From CAZAFL01 sp964484465 (lineage in GTDB: Bacteria; Bacteroidota; Ignavibacteria; UBA10030; SZUA-254), in assembly GCA_964484465.1 (NCBI GenBank), contig CAZAFL010000059.1, positions 1 through 5,481 on the forward strand: 5,481 nucleotides of DNA, given 5' to 3'. Below are positions 1 to 5,481 of this stretch, piece after piece; within the stretch, counting starts at the first letter, position 1, and the number at the start of each line of letters is the position of its first letter. The notes beneath the pieces are model-generated. The model searched no databases. It was not told where the DNA came from and was given only the letters and a program-made list of their open reading frames with translations. The translations under genes were made by a program, and so were the position numbers.

Positions 1-109
1 CAAGCCGAACGAACGATATACAGCAACCCTATCCACTACTATCCGATCTCGCAGCGGTTATTATTTGAAGCAGCCTTACACCTTCTCATTTACCACGCGA
101 GATTTCTAG
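1..109 (+). CDS. C-terminal end of an Ig-like (Big_5/SbsA-type) repeat protein, 5' truncated by the window
   Basis: The frame starting at base 2 is open and ends at TAG 107-109, giving the last 35 residues. They include YTATLSTTIRSRSG, then a hydrophobic/aromatic turn, then PYTFSFTT. This matches the closing strands of the Ig-like domains in the next gene, for example TYTVTIDTTLRSQSG followed by YSFTTTDF in its third domain. The fragment is therefore the last Ig-like domain of a paralog sitting directly upstream on the same strand. In this family such domains are usually stacked in secreted or lipid-anchored envelope proteins. The number of domains, the signal peptide and any enzymatic portion lie outside the window and cannot be judged. 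A terminator hairpin begins 5 bases after the stop, so this is probably the last gene of its transcript. Confidence 0.8.
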   Translation, partial: KPNERYTATLSTTIRSRSGYYLKQPYTFSFTTRDF

Positions 110-114
110 CCTGC

Positions 115-165
115 CAACCTTTGGAAAGGTCTAAAACCTTTCCAAAGGTTGCTTTGTCTATTTTT
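115..165 (+). terminator. Rho-independent terminator after the upstream Ig-like gene
   Basis: Bases 115-130 and 136-151 are perfect reverse complements (16 pairs, including AACCTTTGG/CCAAAGGTT) around a 5-base loop, CTAAA. The T-rich tail CTTTGTCTATTTTT follows. The U tract is interrupted near the stem, which would weaken it, but the long perfect stem directly after a stop codon makes a terminator the best reading. The stem is palindromic, but the sequence left of it (the minus-strand tail) has no T run, so it looks one-directional. Confidence 0.82.
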
Positions 166-200
166 GTATATCGAATCTTTTTTTCCTAATTTATCACATC

Positions 201-226
201 CTGGTGAGAATAACTTTCCTCGCCAG
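201..226 (+). promoter_or_regulatory. Hairpin in the probable 5' leader of the lipoprotein gene
   Basis: CTGGTGAG (201-208) pairs with CTCGCCAG (219-226), giving 8 pairs with one G-T wobble and a 10-base loop. It lies 31 bases before the start codon and downstream of a T-rich stretch containing TTCCTAATTTAT (183-194). No T tract follows, so it does not look like a terminator. It could be a leader structure or part of an intergenic repeat, because a hairpin in the same relative position precedes uvrA. TCCTC (217-221) could alternatively pair with GAGGA (247-251) of the ribosome binding site. A function is not shown. Confidence 0.4.
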
Positions 227-246
227 CGGTAATTATTCGAATCGTT

Positions 247-252
247 GAGGAG
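247..252 (+). promoter_or_regulatory. Shine-Dalgarno site of the lipoprotein gene
   Basis: GAGGAG lies five bases before ATG 258-260. It fixes that ATG as the start, and the resulting protein begins with a well-formed lipoprotein signal peptide. uvrA, downstream on the same strand, has no comparable site. Confidence 0.8.
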
Positions 253-257
253 CGTAT

Positions 258-1925
258 ATGTCTTCAGTCAGAAAACTCGCGTTCGCTGCGTTATGCCTGT
301 TGCTCTCTACATGCAAAGAAAAAGATTTCATCCCGGTCGATTTGTTGAACGACCCGTCCGTGCAGCCGGAGGTTATCTACACATATCCTCCGCAGAATTC
401 TACCGGCCCATACGATAATTTTTCTTCCACTATCACCATCCGATTTAATAAATTGATGGACCTGACTTCCTTACAACATGGGGTTCATATCAGTTCTTCA
501 TTGGGAGATGTGAAGCCTGATACCGCTCGTGTCTCCTCGAGTACAGGCGATGTGGCATCCATTTCCCCCATTGCCGCAAATGCTGCTGCCCCGTTCTCAT
601 GGAAGGTAAATCAAACATACTCGCTGCAGATCGAATCGAGTGCAAAGGACATCAACGGAAACAGCCTTAATCCTGCTTTTACCATGACATTTAAACCAGA
701 GCCAAACTTCCGGGTAAAGAGCATGACGCCCTCCCCTGGTTCCGTCAATGTTTCTGCCAGAGCGCTCATAAGGCTTCAATTCAACAGCCCTGTCGATACT
801 TCAGTATTCTCAATGCTCACAATAGACCCTCCTCTTTCAGGCAGCTGGCTTTATTCTACAAGCGGGTCGTCAATACTCCAGCTCGATTCAACTTCAGTAT
901 TTTTTCTCTATTCCGGGGCAGGCATGATGCTTGGAACTTCCTATACTGTTTCTGTGAATAGTTCAGCACACGATAAATCAGGAAATAGACTGACGGGTGA
1001 ATTCAATGCATCATTCACAACCGTTCCTTTCGGAATAACGAATACGTTCCCCGGAAATGGTAATACAAACGTTCAACTACGACAAAAAGGCTTTTCAGTT
1101 TCTTTGAACGATGGCGTCGATACCTCTACCGTTCGAGAAAGTTTCCAAATTAATCCTCAAATTCCGGGGTTGTTTTCATTTTCTTCAGATTTAAAGGAAT
1201 TTTTCTACTCTCCATTGACTGAACTAGGTGCGAACACTACTTATACGGTGACTATCGACACGACACTTCGTTCACAATCTGGAATAAACCTGTTTCAGGC
1301 ATTTGAGTATTCTTTTACAACTACCGATTTCAAGGTCACGTTGATTTCTCCGTCGAATGATGATACGAATGTCTCTGCCTCAGCCAGATTGTTAGTGTTG
1401 TTCAACGCAGATATTGATACAGAGAGCGTCCGGACCGCATTTCATATAAGCCCAGACGTCGATGGCTTGCTTGGATTTCTAAATCCAGGTGACGGTTTCT
1501 TTTTTTCTCCAATCGTCTCCTTTATGCAGGGGGTAACATATAATGTGACACTCGATAGCACATTGCAGTCGAAGGGCGGGAGTCATCTTACGAGTCCATT
1601 CAGTGCTGCGTTCAGCATTGCGACGTTTAAGGTATTGTCAACGAACCCGCCTGATGGCGGAACTCATGTGCCAAGGGATGGTACCATATATGTGTTTACC
1701 ACTGGTGTGATTGATATCAACACTGTACCAATTGCGTTCAACATCAATCCCACTGTGAGCGGAACATTTAATTTTTCAGCCGGAGTCTCGGAATTTACCT
1801 TTACGCCGGACGTCCCGCTGCAAGCATTTACTATTTACAATATTACAATTGGCACCTCGTTACGAACGGAAGCCGGAGTACAGCTTCCGACCCCATACAA
1901 GTTTAGCTTTGCGACAGGTGAATAA
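258..1925 (+). CDS. Lipoprotein with five tandem Ig-like (Big_5/SbsA-type) domains
   Basis: The 555-residue protein starts with a type II signal peptide: Arg5-Lys6, a hydrophobic core at residues 7-16, and LSTC with Cys19 as the probable lipidated residue. Thr at -1 is unusual for a lipobox. CKEKDF follows. Five repeated domains of about 100 residues fill the rest, at roughly 37-148, 151-257, 258-357, 358-456 and 457-553. Each opens with a hydrophobic strand and a P-x-[DGN]-G/D-x-x-x-V turn (SPSNDDTNV, NPPDGGTHV). Each continues through F-N-x-x-[VI]-D-x-x-[ST]-V and closes with T-Y-x-[VI]-x-[IL]-x-x-x-[LA] and a final F-x-x-[TA] strand. Domain 1 is the most divergent and carries a Ser/Ala-rich insertion near residues 82-113. 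No catalytic domain or C-terminal sorting signal is visible, so the role is probably structural, adhesive or binding at the cell envelope (inference). The start is supported by GAGGAG at 247-252. It lies 148 bases after a paralogous gene. Sidedness in the envelope and ligand are unknown. Confidence 0.85.
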   Translation: MSSVRKLAFAALCLLLSTCKEKDFIPVDLLNDPSVQPEVIYTYPPQNSTGPYDNFSSTITIRFNKLMDLTSLQHGVHISSSLGDVKPDTARVSSSTGDVASISPIAANAAAPFSWKVNQTYSLQIESSAKDINGNSLNPAFTMTFKPEPNFRVKSMTPSPGSVNVSARALIRLQFNSPVDTSVFSMLTIDPPLSGSWLYSTSGSSILQLDSTSVFFLYSGAGMMLGTSYTVSVNSSAHDKSGNRLTGEFNASFTTVPFGITNTFPGNGNTNVQLRQKGFSVSLNDGVDTSTVRESFQINPQIPGLFSFSSDLKEFFYSPLTELGANTTYTVTIDTTLRSQSGINLFQAFEYSFTTTDFKVTLISPSNDDTNVSASARLLVLFNADIDTESVRTAFHISPDVDGLLGFLNPGDGFFFSPIVSFMQGVTYNVTLDSTLQSKGGSHLTSPFSAAFSIATFKVLSTNPPDGGTHVPRDGTIYVFTTGVIDINTVPIAFNINPTVSGTFNFSAGVSEFTFTPDVPLQAFTIYNITIGTSLRTEAGVQLPTPYKFSFATGE

Positions 1926-1933
1926 CATACTGT

Positions 1934-1982
1934 AACCCTGAGAAGGTTTTCAATCTTCTCAAGGTTTGCGTTTCCCATTTTT
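1934..1982 (+). terminator. Rho-independent terminator after the lipoprotein gene
   Basis: AACCCTGAGAAG (1934-1945) pairs with CTTCTCAAGGTT (1955-1966). This is a 12-position stem with a single C-A mismatch, extendable by one G-T wobble. The tail TGCGTTTCCCATTTTT follows, then a further T-rich stretch to about base 2000. It starts 9 bases after the TAA stop. It has the same AACC...AAGGTT(T)GC...ATTTTTG frame as the terminator at 115-165, although the inner stem sequences differ. It should separate the lipoprotein transcript from uvrA. Confidence 0.72.
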
Positions 1983-2016
1983 GCTTTTCTTTCCTTTATT
2001 CCATAATTTATTCCTG

Positions 2017-2062
2017 TGAAGGTGAAGAGAATTATCTTCACCTTCATTGATTTTCAATCAAT
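2017..2062 (+). promoter_or_regulatory. Two adjoining hairpins in the region just upstream of uvrA
   Basis: TGAAGGTGAAGA (2017-2028) and TCTTCACCTTCA (2035-2046) are perfect complements (12 pairs, 6-base loop). Directly next to it, ATTGATT (2046-2052) and AATCAAT (2056-2062) form a weaker AT-only stem with a 3-base loop. The pair ends 15 bases before the uvrA ATG. The first hairpin is stable enough to be a second terminator, but only GATTTTC follows it and not a clean T run. It occupies the same place relative to the downstream start as the hairpin at 201-226. It may be a leader or attenuator structure, a protein-binding inverted repeat, or an intergenic repeat; the sequence does not decide. 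Confidence 0.45.
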
Positions 2063-2077
2063 CCAGTTTTTCATCCG

Positions 2078-5032
2078 ATGGAACAAAACAAACTGATCGT
2101 TAAAGGCGCACGTGTCCACAATCTGAAGAATATCGATGTGGAAATGCCGCGAGATAACCTTATTGTTATTACGGGGTTATCGGGCTCGGGGAAGTCGAGC
2201 CTGGCGTTCGATACGATTTATGCCGAAGGACAGCGACGATACGTTGAAAGCCTCTCGGCATACGCACGCCAGTTTCTTGGATTGATGGAACGGCCCGATG
2301 TCGATTACATCGAAGGACTGAGTCCTGCGATCTCCATCGAGCAAAAAACAGGTTCTCATAACCCACGATCGACCGTAGGGACAGTTACCGAGATTTATGA
2401 TTACCTTCGCCTCCTCTTTGCGCGCATCGGCATCCAATATTGCTACAATTGCGGCAAGCCTGTGCAGAGACAATCCGTCGATCAGATCATAGATTCGGTC
2501 ATGAACTACGCTGAAGGGACGAAGCTCCAGATTCTCGCGCCCGTTGTTCGCGGAAGAAAAGGACATTATCGTGAGCTGTTCGAAGAGATTGTGAAAGACG
2601 GTTTTCTGCGGGTTCGTATCGACGGTGATGTTAAGGAAATCTACAAAGGGATGCAGGCAGGCAGATATAAAGTTCACAATATTGAAATTGTTGTCGACCG
2701 GCTCACAGTGAAACCGGATATGCGTTCACGAATTGCCGATTCGATTGAAACTGCACTGCGTATGGGGTCCGGTCTGGTCATTATCAATATCGTCGGAGAA
2801 GAAGGTTCAAAAAAACCACGGCGGAAAAAACCAGCGAACAATTCCGACCAATTATTCAGTCAGCATCTCGCGTGCCCCGATTGCGGTATCAGTTACGACG
2901 AACCTGCCCCGAACTCCTTTTCTTTCAATTCGCCCTATGGCTCCTGTCCTGCGTGCAGCGGCCTAGGTGAGACAAAAGAATTTGACGTCAATCTTATTTT
3001 CCCGGACGGGAAGCTGACAATAAATCAGGAAGGTATTGCACCGCTCGGGAAACCACGGGAGACCTGGCTTTGGAATCAGGTGAAAGCTGTAGTGAGCAAA
3101 TTCGGGATTGACCTCGATACTCCCGTGGAAAAGCTGCCCAAAAAAATACGCGATGTGCTGTTGTATGGTGCGGGCGATGAAAAATTTGAGATTCCATACA
3201 CGTACTCGAGCGGCAGGACGGTCGTGTATAAACATCGATTCACCGGTTTGATCCAAACGTTGAAGCATTATTATGAGGAAACCGCGTCAGAGGGTATCCG
3301 TCAATGGGTGGAATCATACATGAATACAAAGCCCTGCACATCCTGCAACGGCGGACGCCTGCGAAAGGAGAGTCTTGCCGTGCGCATTACCGATGCCCGC
3401 ACCGGAAAGAAGGTGAACATACATGATGTTGTGACACTATCTCTTCGCAAAGCGCGGGAATTCTTTTCAGCGCTGACCCTCACCGAGCGTCAGCTGGAGA
3501 TTGCCCGGCAAATTCTTAAGGAAATTACTTCCCGGACAGATTTTTTGCTTAATGTAGGTCTTGAGTACCTGACCCTTGACCGGCCGGCGCGTACGCTCTC
3601 CGGCGGGGAGGCGCAGCGTATACGCCTCGCCACGCAAATCGGTTCGCAACTCGTGGGAGTTCTGTACATTCTGGATGAACCGAGTATCGGTCTGCACCAG
3701 CGTGATAATATCAGGCTTATCAACTCGTTAAAACAACTCAGAAATCTCGGAAACACAGTCATTGTTGTTGAACATGACAAGGAAATGATCGAGAGTGCGG
3801 ATTACGTTGTCGACCTGGGTCCGGGGGCGGGAGAGCATGGCGGGTATGTCATAACGACCGGCAAGCCCCACCAGCTGGAAATAAAAAATGAACGGCTGAA
3901 AATTCCGGGCAACGGGCGGGGGGCTGTGTCGCACACTGGACTCTACCTTCTCGGCAAAAAAAGAATTGATGTCCCGTCGCAGCGGCGAGGCGGAAACGGC
4001 ACCGCTATTTCATTAGTCGGTGCGACAGGAAATAATCTCAAATCTGTGGATGTGAAGGTACCCCTCGGCACCTTTATTTGCGTCACCGGCGTAAGCGGCT
4101 CGGGGAAATCAAGTCTGGTAACAGAAACCCTCTATCGTATCCTCTCCAGGAAGTTTTATGATGCAAAAGATGTACCGCTTCCGTACCGTGCCATTGAAGG
4201 GCTTGAGTATATCGACAAGGTCATCGACATCGACCAATCGCCTATCGGACGCACGCCGCGGTCGAACCCCGCGACCTATACCGGCTTGTTCACCTTTATT
4301 CGCGACCTGTATACACAGTTGCCTGAAGCAAAAATTCGGGGATATAAAGCAGGCAGGTTCAGCTTTAATGTGAAAGGCGGAAGGTGCGAAACCTGCGAAG
4401 GGGATGGGTTGCGAAAAATTGAAATGAATTTTCTTCCGGATGTGTATGTTCTTTGCGAAGTTTGCAAAGGAAAGCGTTATAACCGTGAAACCCTCGAAGT
4501 GATGTATAAAAATAAATCAATATCCGACGTTCTTGAGATGACGGTGGAAGAGGCAGTCGGGTTTTTTGGCGACATCCCGCGGCTGCAACGCAAATTACAG
4601 ACGCTGTATGATGTAGGACTTGGCTACATCCACCTTGGACAACAGGCGACGACCCTCTCCGGCGGCGAGGCACAACGGGTAAAGCTATCGACAGAACTTT
4701 CGAAAGTCGGAACGGGAAAGACTCTGTATATCCTTGACGAGCCGACAACCGGCCTGCACTTTGAAGATATTCGCATGCTCCTTTCAGTGCTCAATAAACT
4801 CGTCGACAAAGGGAATACGGTTATTGTCATTGAACACAATCTGGACGTCATCAAAACTGCCGATTGGGTTATTGATTTAGGTCCAGAAGGTGGAGATGCC
4901 GGCGGATATATTGTCGCTGAGGGGACGCCTGAAAATATTGCAAAGAACAAAAAGTCCTACACCGGAATGTTTTTGAAGAAAGAATTAGAGGGGAAGACCG
5001 CGGATTGGCGATATTATTTCCGTGAAAGGTAG
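2078..5032 (+). CDS. uvrA: UvrA, excinuclease ABC subunit A (damage-recognition ATPase)
   Basis: UvrA is the dimeric ABC-type ATPase that, with UvrB, finds bulky DNA lesions in the cytoplasm and loads UvrB for incision by UvrC. All hallmarks are present in the 984 residues. The first Walker A is GLSGSGKSS (33-41), with signature TLSGGEAQR (506-514), Walker B LYILDEP (529-535) and switch histidine His566. The second set is GVSGSGKSS (671-679), TLSGGEAQR (859-867), LYILDEP (883-889) and His920. Zinc ligands are visible as CPDC...CPAC (266/269/290/293), CETC...CEVC (770/773/793/796) and the pair CYNC (122/125) with CTSC (420/423). The UvrB-binding segment, about 131-245, includes GRKGHYRELFEE, so this is a canonical UvrA and not the shorter UvrA2 type that lacks it. 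The protein is somewhat longer than the usual roughly 940 residues; a basic stretch (245-251) and a 12-residue extension near 600-615 account for part of this. ATG 2078 has no clear Shine-Dalgarno, but MEQNKLIVKGARVHNLKNID matches the normal UvrA N-terminus, so the start is secure. Its 3' end overlaps the convergent glycosylase gene. Confidence 0.98.
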   Translation: MEQNKLIVKGARVHNLKNIDVEMPRDNLIVITGLSGSGKSSLAFDTIYAEGQRRYVESLSAYARQFLGLMERPDVDYIEGLSPAISIEQKTGSHNPRSTVGTVTEIYDYLRLLFARIGIQYCYNCGKPVQRQSVDQIIDSVMNYAEGTKLQILAPVVRGRKGHYRELFEEIVKDGFLRVRIDGDVKEIYKGMQAGRYKVHNIEIVVDRLTVKPDMRSRIADSIETALRMGSGLVIINIVGEEGSKKPRRKKPANNSDQLFSQHLACPDCGISYDEPAPNSFSFNSPYGSCPACSGLGETKEFDVNLIFPDGKLTINQEGIAPLGKPRETWLWNQVKAVVSKFGIDLDTPVEKLPKKIRDVLLYGAGDEKFEIPYTYSSGRTVVYKHRFTGLIQTLKHYYEETASEGIRQWVESYMNTKPCTSCNGGRLRKESLAVRITDARTGKKVNIHDVVTLSLRKAREFFSALTLTERQLEIARQILKEITSRTDFLLNVGLEYLTLDRPARTLSGGEAQRIRLATQIGSQLVGVLYILDEPSIGLHQRDNIRLINSLKQLRNLGNTVIVVEHDKEMIESADYVVDLGPGAGEHGGYVITTGKPHQLEIKNERLKIPGNGRGAVSHTGLYLLGKKRIDVPSQRRGGNGTAISLVGATGNNLKSVDVKVPLGTFICVTGVSGSGKSSLVTETLYRILSRKFYDAKDVPLPYRAIEGLEYIDKVIDIDQSPIGRTPRSNPATYTGLFTFIRDLYTQLPEAKIRGYKAGRFSFNVKGGRCETCEGDGLRKIEMNFLPDVYVLCEVCKGKRYNRETLEVMYKNKSISDVLEMTVEEAVGFFGDIPRLQRKLQTLYDVGLGYIHLGQQATTLSGGEAQRVKLSTELSKVGTGKTLYILDEPTTGLHFEDIRMLLSVLNKLVDKGNTVIVIEHNLDVIKTADWVIDLGPEGGDAGGYIVAEGTPENIAKNKKSYTGMFLKKELEGKTADWRYYFRER

Positions 5033-5481
5033 CTATTCTGTTTGATATAAAACCTCCATTGTTTTTCTCTTCCATTTCGAATACCTATCCGTTGCGATGC
5101 TCCAATTTTCAATCCCAATACCTTTTTTCCATCCGCAATAAATATTTCATTGCCGAGCAGGTCGATACCGTTTTGCGCACGGGCTATACCGAAGGCTTTA
5201 CAAAGCTTCGCGGGTCCGTTTGTTAGTCCGATAGTATCATTTTCTGCCGGAGATTGTTTCTCATTTTGTTTAGAGATGAACCCACGTTTTCGTTTCATTA
5301 CTTCAATTCCTTCAACCGGTTCGAGCGCCCGAATGAGCACGGCGTGTCCTATTCCCTGTTCTTCCGTTACGATGTTGGCGCAGAAATGCATCCCGTATGT
5401 AAAATAGACATACAGATGACCTCCTCTCCGGAACATGACCTCATTCCGTTTGGTTTTGCCGCGGTATGCATGACTCGCAGG
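5014..5481 (-). CDS. mpg: 3-methyladenine DNA glycosylase (Mpg/AAG family), 5' end beyond the window
   Basis: This family excises alkylated purines (3-methyladenine, hypoxanthine and related bases) as the first step of base excision repair. The minus-strand frame is open from the window edge at 5481 to the TAA at 5014-5016 and gives the last 155 residues; the family is usually around 190-210. The visible part opens with PASHAYRGKTKRNEVMF and continues GHLYVYFTYGMHFCANIV, AVLIRALEPVEGIE, LTNGPAKLC, SQRIGI and WRFYIKQNSYLSRK, all characteristic of the family and ending where it normally ends. By comparison with human AAG, fragment residues His4, Tyr29, Asn36 and Arg51 correspond to active-site positions His136, Tyr159, Asn169 and Arg182. 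The catalytic Glu (ETEAY motif) would lie upstream, outside the window. An internal ATG at 5434-5436 is the Met of NEVMF and not the real start. The gene converges on uvrA and overlaps its end by 19 bases, leaving no room for a terminator between them. Confidence 0.95.
   Translation of the reverse strand, partial: PASHAYRGKTKRNEVMFRRGGHLYVYFTYGMHFCANIVTEEQGIGHAVLIRALEPVEGIEVMKRKRGFISKQNEKQSPAENDTIGLTNGPAKLCKAFGIARAQNGIDLLGNEIFIADGKKVLGLKIGASQRIGIRNGREKQWRFYIKQNSYLSRK

Noticed and set aside
159..166. Bacteroidota-type promoter -7 box TAnnTTTG (TATTTTTG)
   Set aside because: The match is exact, but it is the T-rich tail of the terminator, and no TTG lies at the right distance upstream. The equivalent in the second gap is CATTTTTG, which breaks the consensus.
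1981..2007. Sigma-70-like promoter for uvrA (TTGCTT ... CATAAT)
   Set aside because: CATAAT at 2002-2007 is a fair -10, but the -35 matches only three bases and the spacing is 15. AT-rich intergenic DNA gives such matches by chance.
1835..2047. 70-codon minus-strand frame spanning the lipoprotein end and the gap
   Set aside because: It runs through the terminator stem and the second hairpin and its product looks like nothing known; it is a by-product of the opposite strand and AT-rich gap.
1926..2077. LexA/SOS operator upstream of uvrA
   Set aside because: uvrA is often SOS-controlled, so I looked for CTGT-N8-ACAG and CGAAC-N4-GTTCG boxes. CTGT at 2014-2017 is followed after 8 bases by AGAG and not ACAG, and no second type is present. 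A lineage-specific LexA motif cannot be excluded.
2177..2677. 166-codon minus-strand open frame inside uvrA
   Set aside because: It lies wholly opposite the highly conserved first UvrA domain, resembles no known family and has no ribosome site that I can see. The same holds for the other shorter frames opposite or within uvrA and the lipoprotein gene.
2078..5032. UvrA2 or antibiotic self-resistance UvrA-like protein
   Set aside because: The UvrB-binding segment (about 131-245) and all zinc ligands are present, and no biosynthetic or transport genes surround it. It is a normal repair UvrA.
5150..5407. 85-codon plus-strand frame opposite the glycosylase
   Set aside because: The minus strand encodes an unmistakable Mpg/AAG protein across the whole stretch, so this is its shadow.
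1..5481. Mobile elements, CRISPR arrays, tRNA or rRNA genes, phage genes
   Set aside because: I saw no transposase, integrase, direct-repeat/spacer pattern, cloverleaf or rRNA sequence anywhere in the window.

Overview
This window looks like ordinary chromosomal DNA from a bacterium, most likely of the Bacteroidota/Ignavibacteriota/Chlorobiota side. That placement is tentative. It rests on the stacked Ig-like (SbsA/Big_5-type) lipoproteins, moderate GC content and a Shine-Dalgarno-poor uvrA start; no marker gene settles it.

Layout, left to right. Bases 1-109 are the last 35 codons of an Ig-like-repeat protein that starts outside the window. A 148-base intergenic gap follows, with a strong hairpin terminator and a second hairpin. 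Bases 258-1925 encode a complete 555-residue lipoprotein made of five Ig-like domains and paralogous to the upstream fragment. A second gap of 152 bases repeats the same architecture (terminator hairpin, T-rich stretch, second hairpin). Bases 2078-5032 encode a complete 984-residue UvrA, the damage-recognition ATPase of nucleotide excision repair. Converging on it from the right, on the minus strand, is a 3-methyladenine DNA glycosylase (Mpg/AAG family). Its start lies beyond base 5481 and its stop codon lies inside the end of uvrA, giving a 19-base tail-to-tail overlap.

The window therefore holds two functional blocks: a tandem pair of Ig-like cell-envelope proteins, and a convergent pair of DNA repair genes (nucleotide excision repair and base excision repair). 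The lipoprotein and uvrA share a strand, but a terminator-like hairpin separates them, so they are probably separate transcription units.

I found no convincing new biological system. The most interesting signal is that the two intergenic gaps resemble each other in length, order of elements and short conserved words, while their hairpin stems differ in sequence but still pair. Both could be copies of one dispersed intergenic element, or the result of a duplication that created the lipoprotein paralogs.
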